NCBI GenBank assembly: GCA_963724435.1
Contig: CAVRUN010000010.1
Location: 434,001 to 498,000, forward strand
Source: AP-15 sp963724435
GTDB taxonomy: Bacteria; Pseudomonadota; Alphaproteobacteria; ATCC43930; CGMCC-115725
DNA length: 64,000 nucleotides
Reading direction: 5' to 3'
Below, piece after piece: positions 1 to 8,619 of this stretch. The position numbers and the translations under genes are program-made. Every line of letters starts with the position of its first letter. Within the stretch, counting starts at the first letter, position 1. Under the pieces are notes generated by a model. The model did no database searches and was not told where the DNA came from. It saw only the letters and a list, made by a program, of their open reading frames with translations.

Positions 1-778
1 GGTCCTGGCCCCATTGCGCGTAAGTCTGGTATTTCGCCGCGAGGTAGGGGCCGGCCATTTCGACCGCGGTGCGCTTGTCCTTGGCGCAATAGATCTCGCG
101 CAGATAGGGGAGCACCGTAGGGAACGGTTTGCCGTGCTTCGCCAACTCGGCGCGGTAGAGCGCCATCTGGCCGGTAATGACCGGCATCGTCGCATGCGGG
201 TTGATAAAAAAGCTGTCGCCGAGGCGGGCGGCACGGCGCACCGCGGCATCGCTGTTGGCGGCGATCCAGATCGGCGGGTGCGGCTTTTGCACCGGACGGC
301 AGGTCATCGTGACATTGGCGAGCTTGCAGATCTCGTTTTCAAAGGTGACGTTGTCCTCGGTCCATAACCGCTTGATCACTTCGAGGCATTGCTCAAAGCG
401 GCGCACGCGCTGACCCTTGGGCACCCCAAAGGCATCGAACTCGACTTCGCGATAACCGAGGCCGACGCCAAAGACGAAATTTCCCCGCCAAATCGCATCG
501 AGCGAGGCGATGCATTCGGCGGTTTCGACCGGGTTGTGCAATGTCGCCAGCAGGACTCCGGCGATGCCGGTCATCTCGCCGGCTTCGGCAGCGAGCCGCG
601 CCAGAAACGGGATCAACTGCAGCTGGCGCACGCCTTCGCTCAGATAGTGCTGACCGGTGGCGACAGCGTCCCAGCCGCGGTCGCGCGCCAGCCGCGTCAT
701 CGCGTATTGCCCTTCGAGCTCAGCAACGATGTCGCTCGCCGGCGGGTGCTGGCCGGTCAGAAAAATCCCAATCTTCAT
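1..778 (-). CDS. LLM-class flavin-dependent oxidoreductase (3' end beyond window)
   Basis: The reverse strand is open from an ATG at 778 to the window edge, giving about 259 residues beginning MKIGIFLTGQHPP. The conserved stretches WRGNFVFGVGLGY and PPIWIAANSD, and a TIM-barrel-like pattern, match the bacterial luciferase-like monooxygenase family. These enzymes use F420 or FMNH2 to oxidise small organic substrates in the cytoplasm. The substrate cannot be told from sequence. The C-terminus lies outside the window. The gene is divergent from the DUF421 gene, with about 230 bp between them that must hold both promoters. Confidence 0.85.
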   Translation of the reverse strand, partial: MKIGIFLTGQHPPASDIVAELEGQYAMTRLARDRGWDAVATGQHYLSEGVRQLQLIPFLARLAAEAGEMTGIAGVLLATLHNPVETAECIASLDAIWRGNFVFGVGLGYREVEFDAFGVPKGQRVRRFEQCLEVIKRLWTEDNVTFENEICKLANVTMTCRPVQKPHPPIWIAANSDAAVRRAARLGDSFFINPHATMPVITGQMALYRAELAKHGKPFPTVLPYLREIYCAKDKRTAVEMAGPYLAAKYQTYAQWGQD

Positions 779-1006
779 GACATCCCTCGCGGGTTTGCGC
801 GGCTCGGCGCCGATATTATCAAGCCATAACCAATTTATTAAATCATCGCACGGCGGCTGCCGAGCCCATGCTGACAATAAGACGCTGGCGACATATTACG
901 ACCGGCGTTCCGGTAGCCGCTAGACACTTGCGCTTCGGTTTGCGCTCGCAATCCGCTCTCATTCTGCCTCAAATATCGGCGCTGACCCGCGGATGGTGAC
1001 GGACGA

Positions 1007-1492
1007 ATGGGTGCTCTGGAATTCGTGTTTGGGTCGACCGGCCACATCAGCTGGTGGCAGGAGTGTCTCCGGGCGGTCGTGATCTTCGCTTATGGCCTTG
1101 CCCTGGTGCGCCTCGCCGGAAGACGCATTTTCGGCCGCTGGGCGGCGCTCGACATCGTTGTGGCAATTATCATCGGCTCAAATTTAAGCCGCGCGCTGAC
1201 CGGCAACGCTCCGTTCGGGGGAACATTGGCCGCGTGCGCGCTGCTGGTAGCGCTTCATTGGGTCTTGGCGCAAGGAGTCGCTCGTTCGAAAGGGCTGTCG
1301 CAGATCTTCGAAGGAAGCGTGGTAGACTTGGCCCGCGCGGGAAAAACTGACGATTCCCAGCTCTTCCGGCACGCAATCAGCAAAGGCGACATTGAAGAGG
1401 CTCTCCGGCAAACAGGCGTCGAGCGAGTTTCGCAGACACGCCTGATCGCGCTCGAACCAAGCGGCAAAATTACCGTGGTGAAGGCGGATTAA
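1007..1492 (+). CDS. DUF421 (YetF-like) membrane protein
   Basis: This is a 161-residue protein with a hydrophobic N-terminal half and a soluble C-terminal half. The N-terminal half has about three membrane segments, at roughly residues 18-36, 46-62 and 71-90. The signature VRLAGRRIFGRWAALDIVV followed by IIGSN is typical of DUF421/YetF proteins, as is the ending RLIALEPSGKITVVKAD. The family has no firmly assigned biochemical role; Bacillus members have been linked to sporulation and stress. The ATG at 1007 is the first plausible start. It stands alone, upstream of and in the same direction as the hydrolase at 1549. Confidence 0.8.
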   Translation: MGALEFVFGSTGHISWWQECLRAVVIFAYGLALVRLAGRRIFGRWAALDIVVAIIIGSNLSRALTGNAPFGGTLAACALLVALHWVLAQGVARSKGLSQIFEGSVVDLARAGKTDDSQLFRHAISKGDIEEALRQTGVERVSQTRLIALEPSGKITVVKAD

Positions 1493-1548
1493 ATCACACA
1501 TTCGGGCGGGCGGATTGGGTGCGGCAGCTGAAATAAATGGAGGCGCCG

Positions 1549-2361
1549 ATGAATGACTTTACTGCGAGCGACGGCGTGCGGCTCGCTTATTATATCGATG
1601 ATTTCACCGATCCGTGGAAAGAACCGCCGACCCTGTTGTTGCTGCACGCGGCAATGGGAAGTTCGCGGCGCTACTACGCTTGGGTCCCGGCGCTCTGCCG
1701 CGATTATCGGGTCGTCAGAATGGATTTGCGCGGTCATGGCGAGTCCGAAATTCCGCCACCCGAACACCCGCTGACGCTCGATCGGCTGGTCACCGACCTC
1801 ACCGAGCTGATGGATCATCTCGGCGTCCGCAGCGCGCATATCGTCGGCAATTCGGCAGGCGGTTATTTGGGCCAGCAACTGGCCATGAACCACGGCGATC
1901 GGGTGAGGAGCCTGATGCTGTTTGGCTCGAGTCCGGGGCTCAAAAACAGCCAGGCGCCGAGCTGGATCCCGCAGATCGCGGCCAAGGGGCTGCGTAGCTT
2001 TCTTGCCGAGACGATCGCCGAGAGGCTGCCGCTCGATCAGGTCGATCCCGGGCTCGTCGAATGGTTTCTCGATGAGGCGGCAAAAAACGACCCGGCTTAT
2101 ATCGGTAAATTCGTGCTGCTGATGGCGAGCTATGACTGGAGCGACGAGGTCGGCCGCATCCGCTGCCCGACCTTGGTCGTGATCCCTGGCGCCGAACAGA
2201 TCGGCTCGACCGCCAATTACGAGCCGTTCCGCAAGCTCGTCCCCGATGTCGAGATGCGGGTCTATGACGGCGCGCCGCATAATATTTGCGACGCCTTTCC
2301 CGACCGCTGCGCCGCCGACGTCCGCGATTTCCTCAGCCGCCGCTTCGGCCTCGGTAATTGA
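1549..2361 (+). CDS. alpha/beta hydrolase, enol-lactonase-like
   Basis: This 270-residue alpha/beta-hydrolase resembles 3-oxoadipate enol-lactonase and related esterases. The nucleophile elbow GNSAGG is near residue 105, the oxyanion-hole region LLLHAAMGSS is near residues 28-37, and the late catalytic His lies in DGAPHNICD. The start at 1549 is preferred over an ATG at 1537 because GGAGG lies at Shine-Dalgarno distance before it. No other aromatic-catabolism genes are adjacent, so the substrate stays open. It ends 3 bp before the convergent amidase. Confidence 0.8.
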   Translation: MNDFTASDGVRLAYYIDDFTDPWKEPPTLLLLHAAMGSSRRYYAWVPALCRDYRVVRMDLRGHGESEIPPPEHPLTLDRLVTDLTELMDHLGVRSAHIVGNSAGGYLGQQLAMNHGDRVRSLMLFGSSPGLKNSQAPSWIPQIAAKGLRSFLAETIAERLPLDQVDPGLVEWFLDEAAKNDPAYIGKFVLLMASYDWSDEVGRIRCPTLVVIPGAEQIGSTANYEPFRKLVPDVEMRVYDGAPHNICDAFPDRCAADVRDFLSRRFGLGN

Positions 2362-2364
2362 TCA

Positions 2365-3774
2365 TCAGGCGGCGACGCCAGGCGGGCGGCGCTCGTGCCA
2401 GTTAGTCGCCTGTTGATACGCCCAACCGATGCGCAATGCGGTTTCTTCGTCATAGGGGCGGCAGACGATTTGCAACGACAATGGTAGGCCGCTCGCGGTA
2501 AAGCCGTCAGGAACAGCCAGGGCGCATAGTTCCAGCGCGTTGACAAAGCGGGTGAAGTGGGCCGGCGTCGTGCTCTGGTCGACCGCTTCGAGCGGGACCG
2601 CGGCGGTGGTCGTTGTCGGGGTCAGCAAGGCGTCGGCATCGCCGAGCGCCGCGTCAAATTCCACCTTGGCTTCGGCCTGCTCGCGCAATGCGCCGAGGTA
2701 TTCGCGCGCCGACACGCCGCGGCCGGAGGCGATGCGCGGGCGCACCGCCTCGTCGATCGGCAGGCTCATATTGTCGATCAGATCGCCGACCAGGAAATAA
2801 GACTCGGCGCCAATGATGCGGCCGGTCAGCTGGGTGTATTCGGAAAAGCGGCGTGGCAGCTCGACCGAGACGATCTCGGCGCCAAGCCGCGCCATTGTGT
2901 CGAGCGCCGCGTCATAGGCGTTCAGCATTTCGGCCGAAACATGATCGCGCTCGATCGCCGGCATGCGCGCCAGCTTGAGCCCGCGGACGCCGCGCCGCAT
3001 CGTCGCCAACGAGCCGGCCGGCGGCCGTCCCAGGGTGCGCGGGTCATGGGGATCGGGTCCCTCGATCAGCTGATACAACAGGGCCGCGTCCTCCACCGAA
3101 CGAGCCATCGGACCGGGTGTATCGAGGCTCGGGCTCAACGGCAGCACGCCATAAGTGCTGACGCGGCCGATTGTGGTCTTGAGGCCGGATAACCCGCACC
3201 AGGATGACGGCAATCTGACTGAGCCGCCGGTGTCGGTGCCGATGCCCCAGGGCGCCATGCATGCCGCGACCGCAACACCGGTGCCGCTGCTCGACCCGCC
3301 GGGGGTGCGGGCTGTTTCGCGATCCCAGGGATTCCAGGGTGTACCCCGGTGCTGATTGGTGCCCCAACCGCCCATCGCGAACTCGACGGTGTGGGTCTTC
3401 CCGAGCACGATCATGCCGGCGGCGATCGTCCGACGGGCGATCGTCGCGGTGTAGGTCGAGCGGCGCTCGGACCACACTTGCGAGCCGCCGGTGGTGACCC
3501 GCCCCTCGATTTCGATCAAATCCTTTAGCGCGATCGGGATTCCGTGTAGCGGTCCGACTCGATGTCCCGATCGGATCGCCTTGTCGGCGGCCTCGGCGGC
3601 GAGCCGGGCTTCATCGGCGTAGACCTCGACATAGGCGTGTAGTTTTGGGTCTTGCGCGCGGATTTGCGCGAGATACGCGTCGACGATACCGACCGGCGAC
3701 AACCGGCCAGCGCCGATCTCGGTTGACAGAGTGTGGGCCGGCAACAAAGCGGGATCGGTGTTGGCTGACGGCAT
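2365..3774 (-). CDS. amidase (amidase signature family)
   Basis: This 469-residue amidase-signature protein contains the Ser-cisSer-Lys triad elements. The Lys is in GIPIALKDLIE (about residue 82), the glycine/serine-rich loop is TPGGSSSGTGVAV, and the nucleophile region is GTDTGGSVRLPSS. Family members hydrolyse amides, including the GatA subunit, indoleacetamide hydrolases and plant-type amidases. No GatB/GatC lies nearby, so a catabolic amidase is more likely than a tRNA amidotransferase. The ATG at 3774 follows a GAGGGGAG ribosome site; the open frame extends further upstream but into the CHAP gene region. It is convergent with the hydrolase. Confidence 0.87.
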   Translation of the reverse strand: MPSANTDPALLPAHTLSTEIGAGRLSPVGIVDAYLAQIRAQDPKLHAYVEVYADEARLAAEAADKAIRSGHRVGPLHGIPIALKDLIEIEGRVTTGGSQVWSERRSTYTATIARRTIAAGMIVLGKTHTVEFAMGGWGTNQHRGTPWNPWDRETARTPGGSSSGTGVAVAACMAPWGIGTDTGGSVRLPSSWCGLSGLKTTIGRVSTYGVLPLSPSLDTPGPMARSVEDAALLYQLIEGPDPHDPRTLGRPPAGSLATMRRGVRGLKLARMPAIERDHVSAEMLNAYDAALDTMARLGAEIVSVELPRRFSEYTQLTGRIIGAESYFLVGDLIDNMSLPIDEAVRPRIASGRGVSAREYLGALREQAEAKVEFDAALGDADALLTPTTTTAAVPLEAVDQSTTPAHFTRFVNALELCALAVPDGFTASGLPLSLQIVCRPYDEETALRIGWAYQQATNWHERRPPGVAA

Positions 3775-3826
3775 AGCTCCCCTCGCGCTGCGGAGGGCGA
3801 GGATAGGCGCGTCCACGCTACATCTG

Positions 3827-4585
3827 TCAACCGCCCGAGGCGATCTGATACGAATGAGGATGTCGGCCTGCGTCAGCTGTCCGGGTGTGGTGCGTTGCAC
3901 GCTCTGACGGGTGAGAATGCCACCCGCTGTGGCCATGCCGATGCGAAGCTGCGGCGAAACGCGGCGAATACCTTGCGCTCCGTCGATGCGCCCAGCGGCG
4001 GCTGCCGCTATAACGGTCATCTTCGGTTACGGCAAAATGAAACAGCCCCGCCTGCTCGCTCGGGTCGTAGGTTGTGCGGGCGGCGGCCAGCGGCGGCTGG
4101 AACCCGGCCGTAGCGACAGTCGTAATCGCTTGGCCTGATACCTGCGGATAGATAAAGCCAAAAGTCGGGTTATCGCGGCCAAACTGGCCGGAATCGACGT
4201 TCATGACTGCGACAGTCGTCCAGTCATGATTGGGCGAGGTGTCAGCGACTGGGGTGCCCAGAGTGACTCTGCCGTGATACCAGTTCGACTGGTCGACCAG
4301 CACCATTGAGGGGCCAACAATCTTGGATACGACCGCGACGTGACCCGACGGGGAGCCGCCAGTGGGCCGGAATACCAGGATCGAGCCGACCGCCGGCATC
4401 TGTCCGCGTTGGTAGCGGCCAGCCGCCTCGTACCACCAGCCGCCGGCAGCACCATAAAGATCGATGCCGGTCACGGCGCGCGCGTAAAGCGCGCAATTAC
4501 CGGCCGCGGCCTTACGGGAATATCCAGCAAAACAGCTCACTGCGATGGCGCCCCATAGGAGGCCCCAGCCCAACTTCGCTCGCAT
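3827..4585 (-). CDS. exported CHAP-domain protein
   Basis: The protein has 252 residues. Residues 1-28 form a signal peptide (hydrophobic core LLWGAIAVSCFAG, AAA before the predicted cleavage). The CHAP (NlpC/P60-like) amidase domain follows, with the catalytic Cys in GNCALYAR and the His in SGHVAVV. Such domains hydrolyse peptidoglycan stem peptides or cross-bridges outside the inner membrane. The domain ends near residue 150 (NPTFGFIYP). The last 60-70 residues are Arg/His/Ser-rich and do not resemble a folded domain; a frameshift in the tail or decay of the C-terminus is possible. The leader upstream holds two mutually exclusive hairpins. Confidence 0.75.
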   Translation of the reverse strand: MRAKLGWGLLWGAIAVSCFAGYSRKAAAGNCALYARAVTGIDLYGAAGGWWYEAAGRYQRGQMPAVGSILVFRPTGGSPSGHVAVVSKIVGPSMVLVDQSNWYHGRVTLGTPVADTSPNHDWTTVAVMNVDSGQFGRDNPTFGFIYPQVSGQAITTVATAGFQPPLAAARTTYDPSEQAGLFHFAVTEDDRYSGSRRWAHRRSARYSPRFAAASHRHGHSGWHSHPSERATHHTRTADAGRHPHSYQIASGG

Positions 4586-4604
4586 TAATTTGCCCCCCGG
4601 CTGA

Positions 4605-4638
4605 AAGGCGGTTGGGAGACCGCCTTGCGCGGCGGTCT
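4605..4638 (-). promoter_or_regulatory. overlapping alternative hairpins in the CHAP leader
   Basis: Three short complementary segments lie 20-53 bp upstream of the CHAP start codon: AAGGCGGT (4605-4612), ACCGCCTT within AGACCGCCTT (4617-4626), and GGCGGTCT (4631-4638). The middle segment can pair perfectly with either flank but not both, the classical layout of an attenuator or RNA switch. No U-tract follows, so any effect would more likely be on translation. No known riboswitch class was recognised. Confidence 0.35.
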
Positions 4639-4752
4639 ATGACCCCGCGCCGTTAAGAATTGTTAACGACGACTATAAAACCTCAGGTCGGACTAAAAAA
4701 TCACTAAGTTTTTTTACAGGAGGGCTAAAAAATTAGCGGTTCTTAACAATAT

Positions 4753-4779
4753 CGCGCATGATTAATTAATCAATGCGCG
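4753..4779. repeat. AT/GC palindrome over the moeA-fusion stop codon
   Basis: The arms CGCGCAT and ATGCGCG flank the perfect palindrome GATTAATTAATC, with one unpaired base. The stop codon of the MoeA-fusion gene (4766-4768) lies inside it. It could act as a terminator-like hairpin for that gene, but no clean U-run follows directly. Confidence 0.35.
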
Positions 4780-6745
4780 TATTTGGCGAAACGTCATATT
4801 TAAATCCAAGCGCCGTCAATGCATTCCGTACCTCATCCTGCGCGAAGATTTGGCGGAATCGCAGAATCGGGGCACGGTTCATTCGAGTCTTGGGGACAAT
4901 GAAATCGTAATGCTCGTCCTGCAGTGGGATAAACCCAAGCCCGTATTGCCGGGCGACACTTTCGATCGCCACACCCCAATCCGCGCGGTTCTGAGCCACT
5001 GCCACGGCGACCGCGTTGTGAGATTTGGGCTGAGACCAGTAGCCCGATGGCTTTGCTCCGGCGAGCAACCTGTCGGTCAGGATGCGAGTGCCGCTCCCGG
5101 CGTTGCGGTTGACCATCAGACAATCGGGTGCGGCCGACGCCGCCAAGACCGCCTCCTCGGCGGAACGGCCTTCAAACCGCGGGTCGCCCTTGCGATAGAC
5201 AACCCCCTGCAATCGGCGATATCCCGCGATCAATTCGAGCGCCGGGGTCAGAAACGGCCGATTATATTCGCCGGTCTCGGGGTCCATCAGATGGATCGCC
5301 GCGATATCACACTCGCCGCGTTTGGCGGCGGCGAGTCCGCCCATGCTGCCGACATTCAATGCTTTGACCGAAATCCCCTCAGCGCCGAGTCGGTCGATCA
5401 GGACATCGAGCCCGACACAATGACTCCCGATGATCACGAGATCGGCCAGTTTGGCACGACCGATCAGCTGCACCTCCACCGGGGTCCCGGCCGGAACGGC
5501 GTCCACTTGGGCATCAATTGCGATAAAGCCGTCGGCCTGACTAAAGGAGGTGACCGCGCCCGAGCCCTTGGCGTTGGGATAGGCGGCAAGACCGCCGTCC
5601 TCGCCTGGCATCAGCGAGACCATCAGATACTCGGTCCGCCCGCGTTCGGAGGCGGTGCGCAATGGCAGCACCGCCGGAAGCCGCTCTGCTTGTTCCGCGG
5701 GCAAGCCGGCAAAGGCGCGAATGACCGGGGCGACAAATTCGTGAAACGTGAAGATCGCGGATGTCGGAAAACCCGGCAATACGACGACTGGCTTGCCCCC
5801 GGTTACGGCGAGACACAGCGGCTTGCCAGGCTTTAGCGCCACGCCGTGAACGATGATGCCGGGATCGTTGAAGCGCGCCACCGCGCGGTAACAGAGGTCG
5901 CCCGCCCCCTTTGACGTGCCGCCGGACATGATCACCATGTCGCAGATGGCGAGCCCTTGCTCGACGAGCCCAGTCAAAATCGCGTCGTCATCGGCGCCGA
6001 TGCCGAGCGGGCAGGGGACACCGCCCGCCTCCTCGACCGCGGCGGCAAGAATTGCGGAATTCGAATCGTACACGGCGCCCGGCCGCATTGGGCCCCCGGG
6101 AGCGACGATCTCGTCGCCGGTCGAGATGATGGCGACCCGCGGCCGCCGCCATACTTCGACTTCCCCGCGACCGACCGCCGCCAGCATTCCGATCTCGCGC
6201 GAGGTCAGAACCTGACCGGCGCGCAGTACGGTTTCGCCTCGCGCCATATCGCTTCCGGCAAAAGCGATAAATTGTCCGATCGTCGCGGGCCGCCGGATTT
6301 CGATCGCGATGTCGCCGGCTTCCTCGATGGTTTCGGTGTGCTCGACCATCACCACGCCGTCGGCGCCGCGAGGCACCATGCCACCGGTCGCGATCAGGGT
6401 CGCGGTCCCCGGTTCGATTGCGAGGCGCGGCTCTGTCCCGGGTGTCAGTATTTCAGGCAGCAAGGTCAGACGGCGCGGTGTCTGCGCGCTAGCGCCGTTC
6501 GTGTCATCTGCGCGTACCGCGAAACCATCGACGCTGGCGCGGTCGAAACCCGGCACATCGACTTCCGCAACGATGCGGCTGGCGACGACACGCCCCAGAG
6601 CTTGCGCTAACCGCACCCTCTCGGACCCTAGCGGGTGGAGCTGGAGATGACTGCGAAACCGGCGGTCGGCCTCGTCGCGCTCGAGGACGTCGAGGAATTG
6701 CTCCTGGCGCGCGAGGCTCCGCAGCATCGCGGGAATATCGTTCAT
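4766..6745 (-). CDS. MoeA molybdopterin molybdotransferase fused to a PBP-like domain
   Basis: This 659-residue protein has two parts. Residues about 1-415 are MoeA: the MoaB/Mog-like core carries STGDEIVAPGG and MSGGTSKGAGD, the expected molybdopterin- and metal-binding motifs, followed by the C-terminal beta domain. From about residue 425 a second domain begins (LVIIGSHCVGLDVLIDRL) that resembles COG1910-type periplasmic-binding domains and contains VNRNAGSGTR. MoeA inserts molybdate into adenylylated molybdopterin; the fused domain is thought to sense or bind a ligand, perhaps molybdate-like, but is predicted cytoplasmic here because no signal peptide is present. The start at 6745 (MNDIPAML) is preferred over a longer frame to 6772. 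It lies 38 bp downstream of the second MoeA-like gene. Confidence 0.87.
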   Translation of the reverse strand: MNDIPAMLRSLARQEQFLDVLERDEADRRFRSHLQLHPLGSERVRLAQALGRVVASRIVAEVDVPGFDRASVDGFAVRADDTNGASAQTPRRLTLLPEILTPGTEPRLAIEPGTATLIATGGMVPRGADGVVMVEHTETIEEAGDIAIEIRRPATIGQFIAFAGSDMARGETVLRAGQVLTSREIGMLAAVGRGEVEVWRRPRVAIISTGDEIVAPGGPMRPGAVYDSNSAILAAAVEEAGGVPCPLGIGADDDAILTGLVEQGLAICDMVIMSGGTSKGAGDLCYRAVARFNDPGIIVHGVALKPGKPLCLAVTGGKPVVVLPGFPTSAIFTFHEFVAPVIRAFAGLPAEQAERLPAVLPLRTASERGRTEYLMVSLMPGEDGGLAAYPNAKGSGAVTSFSQADGFIAIDAQVDAVPAGTPVEVQLIGRAKLADLVIIGSHCVGLDVLIDRLGAEGISVKALNVGSMGGLAAAKRGECDIAAIHLMDPETGEYNRPFLTPALELIAGYRRLQGVVYRKGDPRFEGRSAEEAVLAASAAPDCLMVNRNAGSGTRILTDRLLAGAKPSGYWSQPKSHNAVAVAVAQNRADWGVAIESVARQYGLGFIPLQDEHYDFIVPKTRMNRAPILRFRQIFAQDEVRNALTALGFKYDVSPNTRID

Positions 6746-6783
6746 GAGACCGGCTCCGCGCAGATTCGGCACTTACCTCGAAT

Positions 6784-7884
6784 TCAGCACTTCCTATAGA
6801 AATAGGCGCTGACCGAGGCGCCTGCCGGATAGCCCTCGCTCTGTGCGGGCACGATGATAAATCCATCGGCCGCAACGGCTGCCCTCAACCCGGTCTCGAC
6901 AAAGGATCCGCTTGGTTCGACCCGACCATCGGAAAGCCGACGGATCGGACAAATCTCGGTCATGCCGATTGGCGAGACGATCTTGCGCGCGGTCGTGACT
7001 TGGCGCCGATCGTAAGGCAGCGCGGGCTCACGCCCGCCCAGCCGGCGGATAGCACGACGGGCGAACAGCTCGTAATTCCACAAGCAACCAACAGGTCCTG
7101 CAGGCAGCACTAACGCGGGCGTGCCATTGGCAGTCCGGCCGAAGCCGGCGGTCTCTCCCGGAATTAGTGCGACCCCGTGAATGTCGAGCGATGCGGCAGA
7201 GCCCACCGCGGACGCCAGCTGTTCTTCGCCGCCGCTCCCGGCTAGGACGATGATGTCGGCGCCGGAGCCAAATGCCTGAGCAAGGCTGGCCTCGATAACG
7301 ACACCACCATCGCGCGCGATCAGCGCGTGGAGCATCAGCCGGTTGCCTTCGTTTGCACCGGACCGAGGCTGGCCGCCGATCACCAGGCGCACCCGCGGGC
7401 GGCGGACCACGGCTATGCCAGTGACGCCGGCTAAACCGGCGAGGCCAACATGTCTCGGCGTCAGACCAGTTCCGGCCGCGACCAGAATTGCACCAGCTTC
7501 GGCTACCACACCGCGGCGATCGACATTAGCTCCCACAGCGACAGGTTCGATCAACTCGATATGGCCGGATTCATCGGATTCCGCTTGATCGGCGGGCACG
7601 ATCGCGTCGGTTCCGGGCGGCATCGGTTCGCCGGCTCCAATCGGGATCGCAGCTATTGTCAGCGGATTATAGGTTCCGGCACCGAGGCTGGCTGCGGCCG
7701 GCACCGCGAAGCCATCGATTGCGGCGCAATCCGCGGCAGGGATCGCCTCGGCGGCTCGCAAATCCGCGCCGAGTACGCGTCCCACCGCCCTTTCGAGCAA
7801 AACATCTTCCAGTGCAAGGGAAGCCGTTGCTTTGTCGATCCAGGCGCAGGCGCACTCGACCGAAACGCGTGAAAGCCGCCTCAC
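6784..7884 (-). CDS. MoeA-like molybdopterin-binding protein lacking catalytic motifs
   Basis: This 366-residue protein with a GTG start follows the MoeA layout from end to end: an N-terminal domain with the CAAIDGFAV motif, a molybdopterin-binding core, and a C-terminal domain ending in EGYPAGASVSAYFY. The core motifs are degraded. Where MoeA has S-T-G-D-E this protein has VIGGQPRSG, and where MoeA has S-G-G-T-S-x-G it has LAGSGGEEQLAS. It therefore probably binds a cofactor form without catalysing insertion, or works as a partner of the neighbouring MoeA fusion. Both genes read in the same direction and likely form one transcript. The GTG start is the best available but lacks a strong ribosome site. 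Confidence 0.78.
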   Translation of the reverse strand: MRRLSRVSVECACAWIDKATASLALEDVLLERAVGRVLGADLRAAEAIPAADCAAIDGFAVPAAASLGAGTYNPLTIAAIPIGAGEPMPPGTDAIVPADQAESDESGHIELIEPVAVGANVDRRGVVAEAGAILVAAGTGLTPRHVGLAGLAGVTGIAVVRRPRVRLVIGGQPRSGANEGNRLMLHALIARDGGVVIEASLAQAFGSGADIIVLAGSGGEEQLASAVGSAASLDIHGVALIPGETAGFGRTANGTPALVLPAGPVGCLWNYELFARRAIRRLGGREPALPYDRRQVTTARKIVSPIGMTEICPIRRLSDGRVEPSGSFVETGLRAAVAADGFIIVPAQSEGYPAGASVSAYFYRKC

Positions 7885-7988
7885 CCCATTTTGACCAGGA
7901 CTTGGTCAACATCCGTGATCAGATCGTCGACATCCTAATTTGCCTGGCAGAATTTTTGCGGCCGAGCTCGATGAACGCTCCCGCGAAG

Positions 7989-8321
7989 TCAGGCGCGGAC
8001 GGGCACGCCTTTTTGCTCGAATACCTGTTGCAGTTCGCCGGTCTCGTACATCTCGCGAACGATGTCGCAGCCGCCGACAAACTCACCTTTGACGTATAGC
8101 TGCGGGATTGTCGGCCAGCTTGAGAACTCCTTGATGCCCTGCCGGATTTGCGGGTCCGACAGCACATCGACACCTTTGAACTTGACCCCGAGCTGGCTCA
8201 GGATCTGAACCACCGCCGCGGAAAAACCGCACTGCGGAAACACCGGCGAACCCTTCATAAACAGCACGACCGGGGTATCGGTGACTTCTTGCTGGATGCG
8301 GTCGTGAACCGTGTTGTCCAT
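7989..8321 (-). CDS. grxD: monothiol glutaredoxin, Grx4 family
   Basis: This 110-residue CGFS-type glutaredoxin has its active site in FPQCGFSA (about residues 28-35) and the glutathione-binding features WPTIPQLYVKGEFVGGCDI. Monothiol glutaredoxins of this class carry and transfer 2Fe-2S clusters and form complexes with BolA proteins. A GAGGAACAAG ribosome site precedes the ATG. The position directly after bolA in the purine operon is the usual alphaproteobacterial arrangement and supports the partnership. Confidence 0.95.
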   Translation of the reverse strand: MDNTVHDRIQQEVTDTPVVLFMKGSPVFPQCGFSAAVVQILSQLGVKFKGVDVLSDPQIRQGIKEFSSWPTIPQLYVKGEFVGGCDIVREMYETGELQQVFEQKGVPVRA

Positions 8322-8366
8322 CGTCTTGTTCCTCGATTTGCGAAAAGTTAGGCGGCTGGTGTCAGG

Positions 8367-8603
8367 TCAGTCTTCCGGCACGCCGGTTTGCAACGCCAGC
8401 GCGTGAAGCTCGTTACCCATTCTGCCACGCAACGCCTGATACACCATCTGATGCTGCTGGACCCGAGTCTTGCCGCGAAAAGCATCGGACACGACGTGGG
8501 CGGCGTAATGATCGCCGTCGCCGCGCAGATCTTCGATCGAAACTTGCGCGTCGGGCAGGCTTTCCTTGATCAGCCGCTCGATCATTCCCGCATCCATCGC
8601 CAT
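8367..8603 (-). CDS. bolA: BolA family protein (BolA2/IbaG-like)
   Basis: This 78-residue protein has the BolA fold signature: SDAFRGKTRVQQHQMVYQAL with the conserved His, ending in HALALQTGVPE. BolA2-type proteins pair with CGFS glutaredoxins in iron-sulphur trafficking. A GGGGAG site lies upstream of the ATG at 8603. The gene sits 16 bp after purL and 45 bp before grxD, so all three are probably co-transcribed. Confidence 0.93.
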   Translation of the reverse strand: MAMDAGMIERLIKESLPDAQVSIEDLRGDGDHYAAHVVSDAFRGKTRVQQHQMVYQALRGRMGNELHALALQTGVPED

Positions 8604-8619
8604 TCGACGCTCTCCCCGC

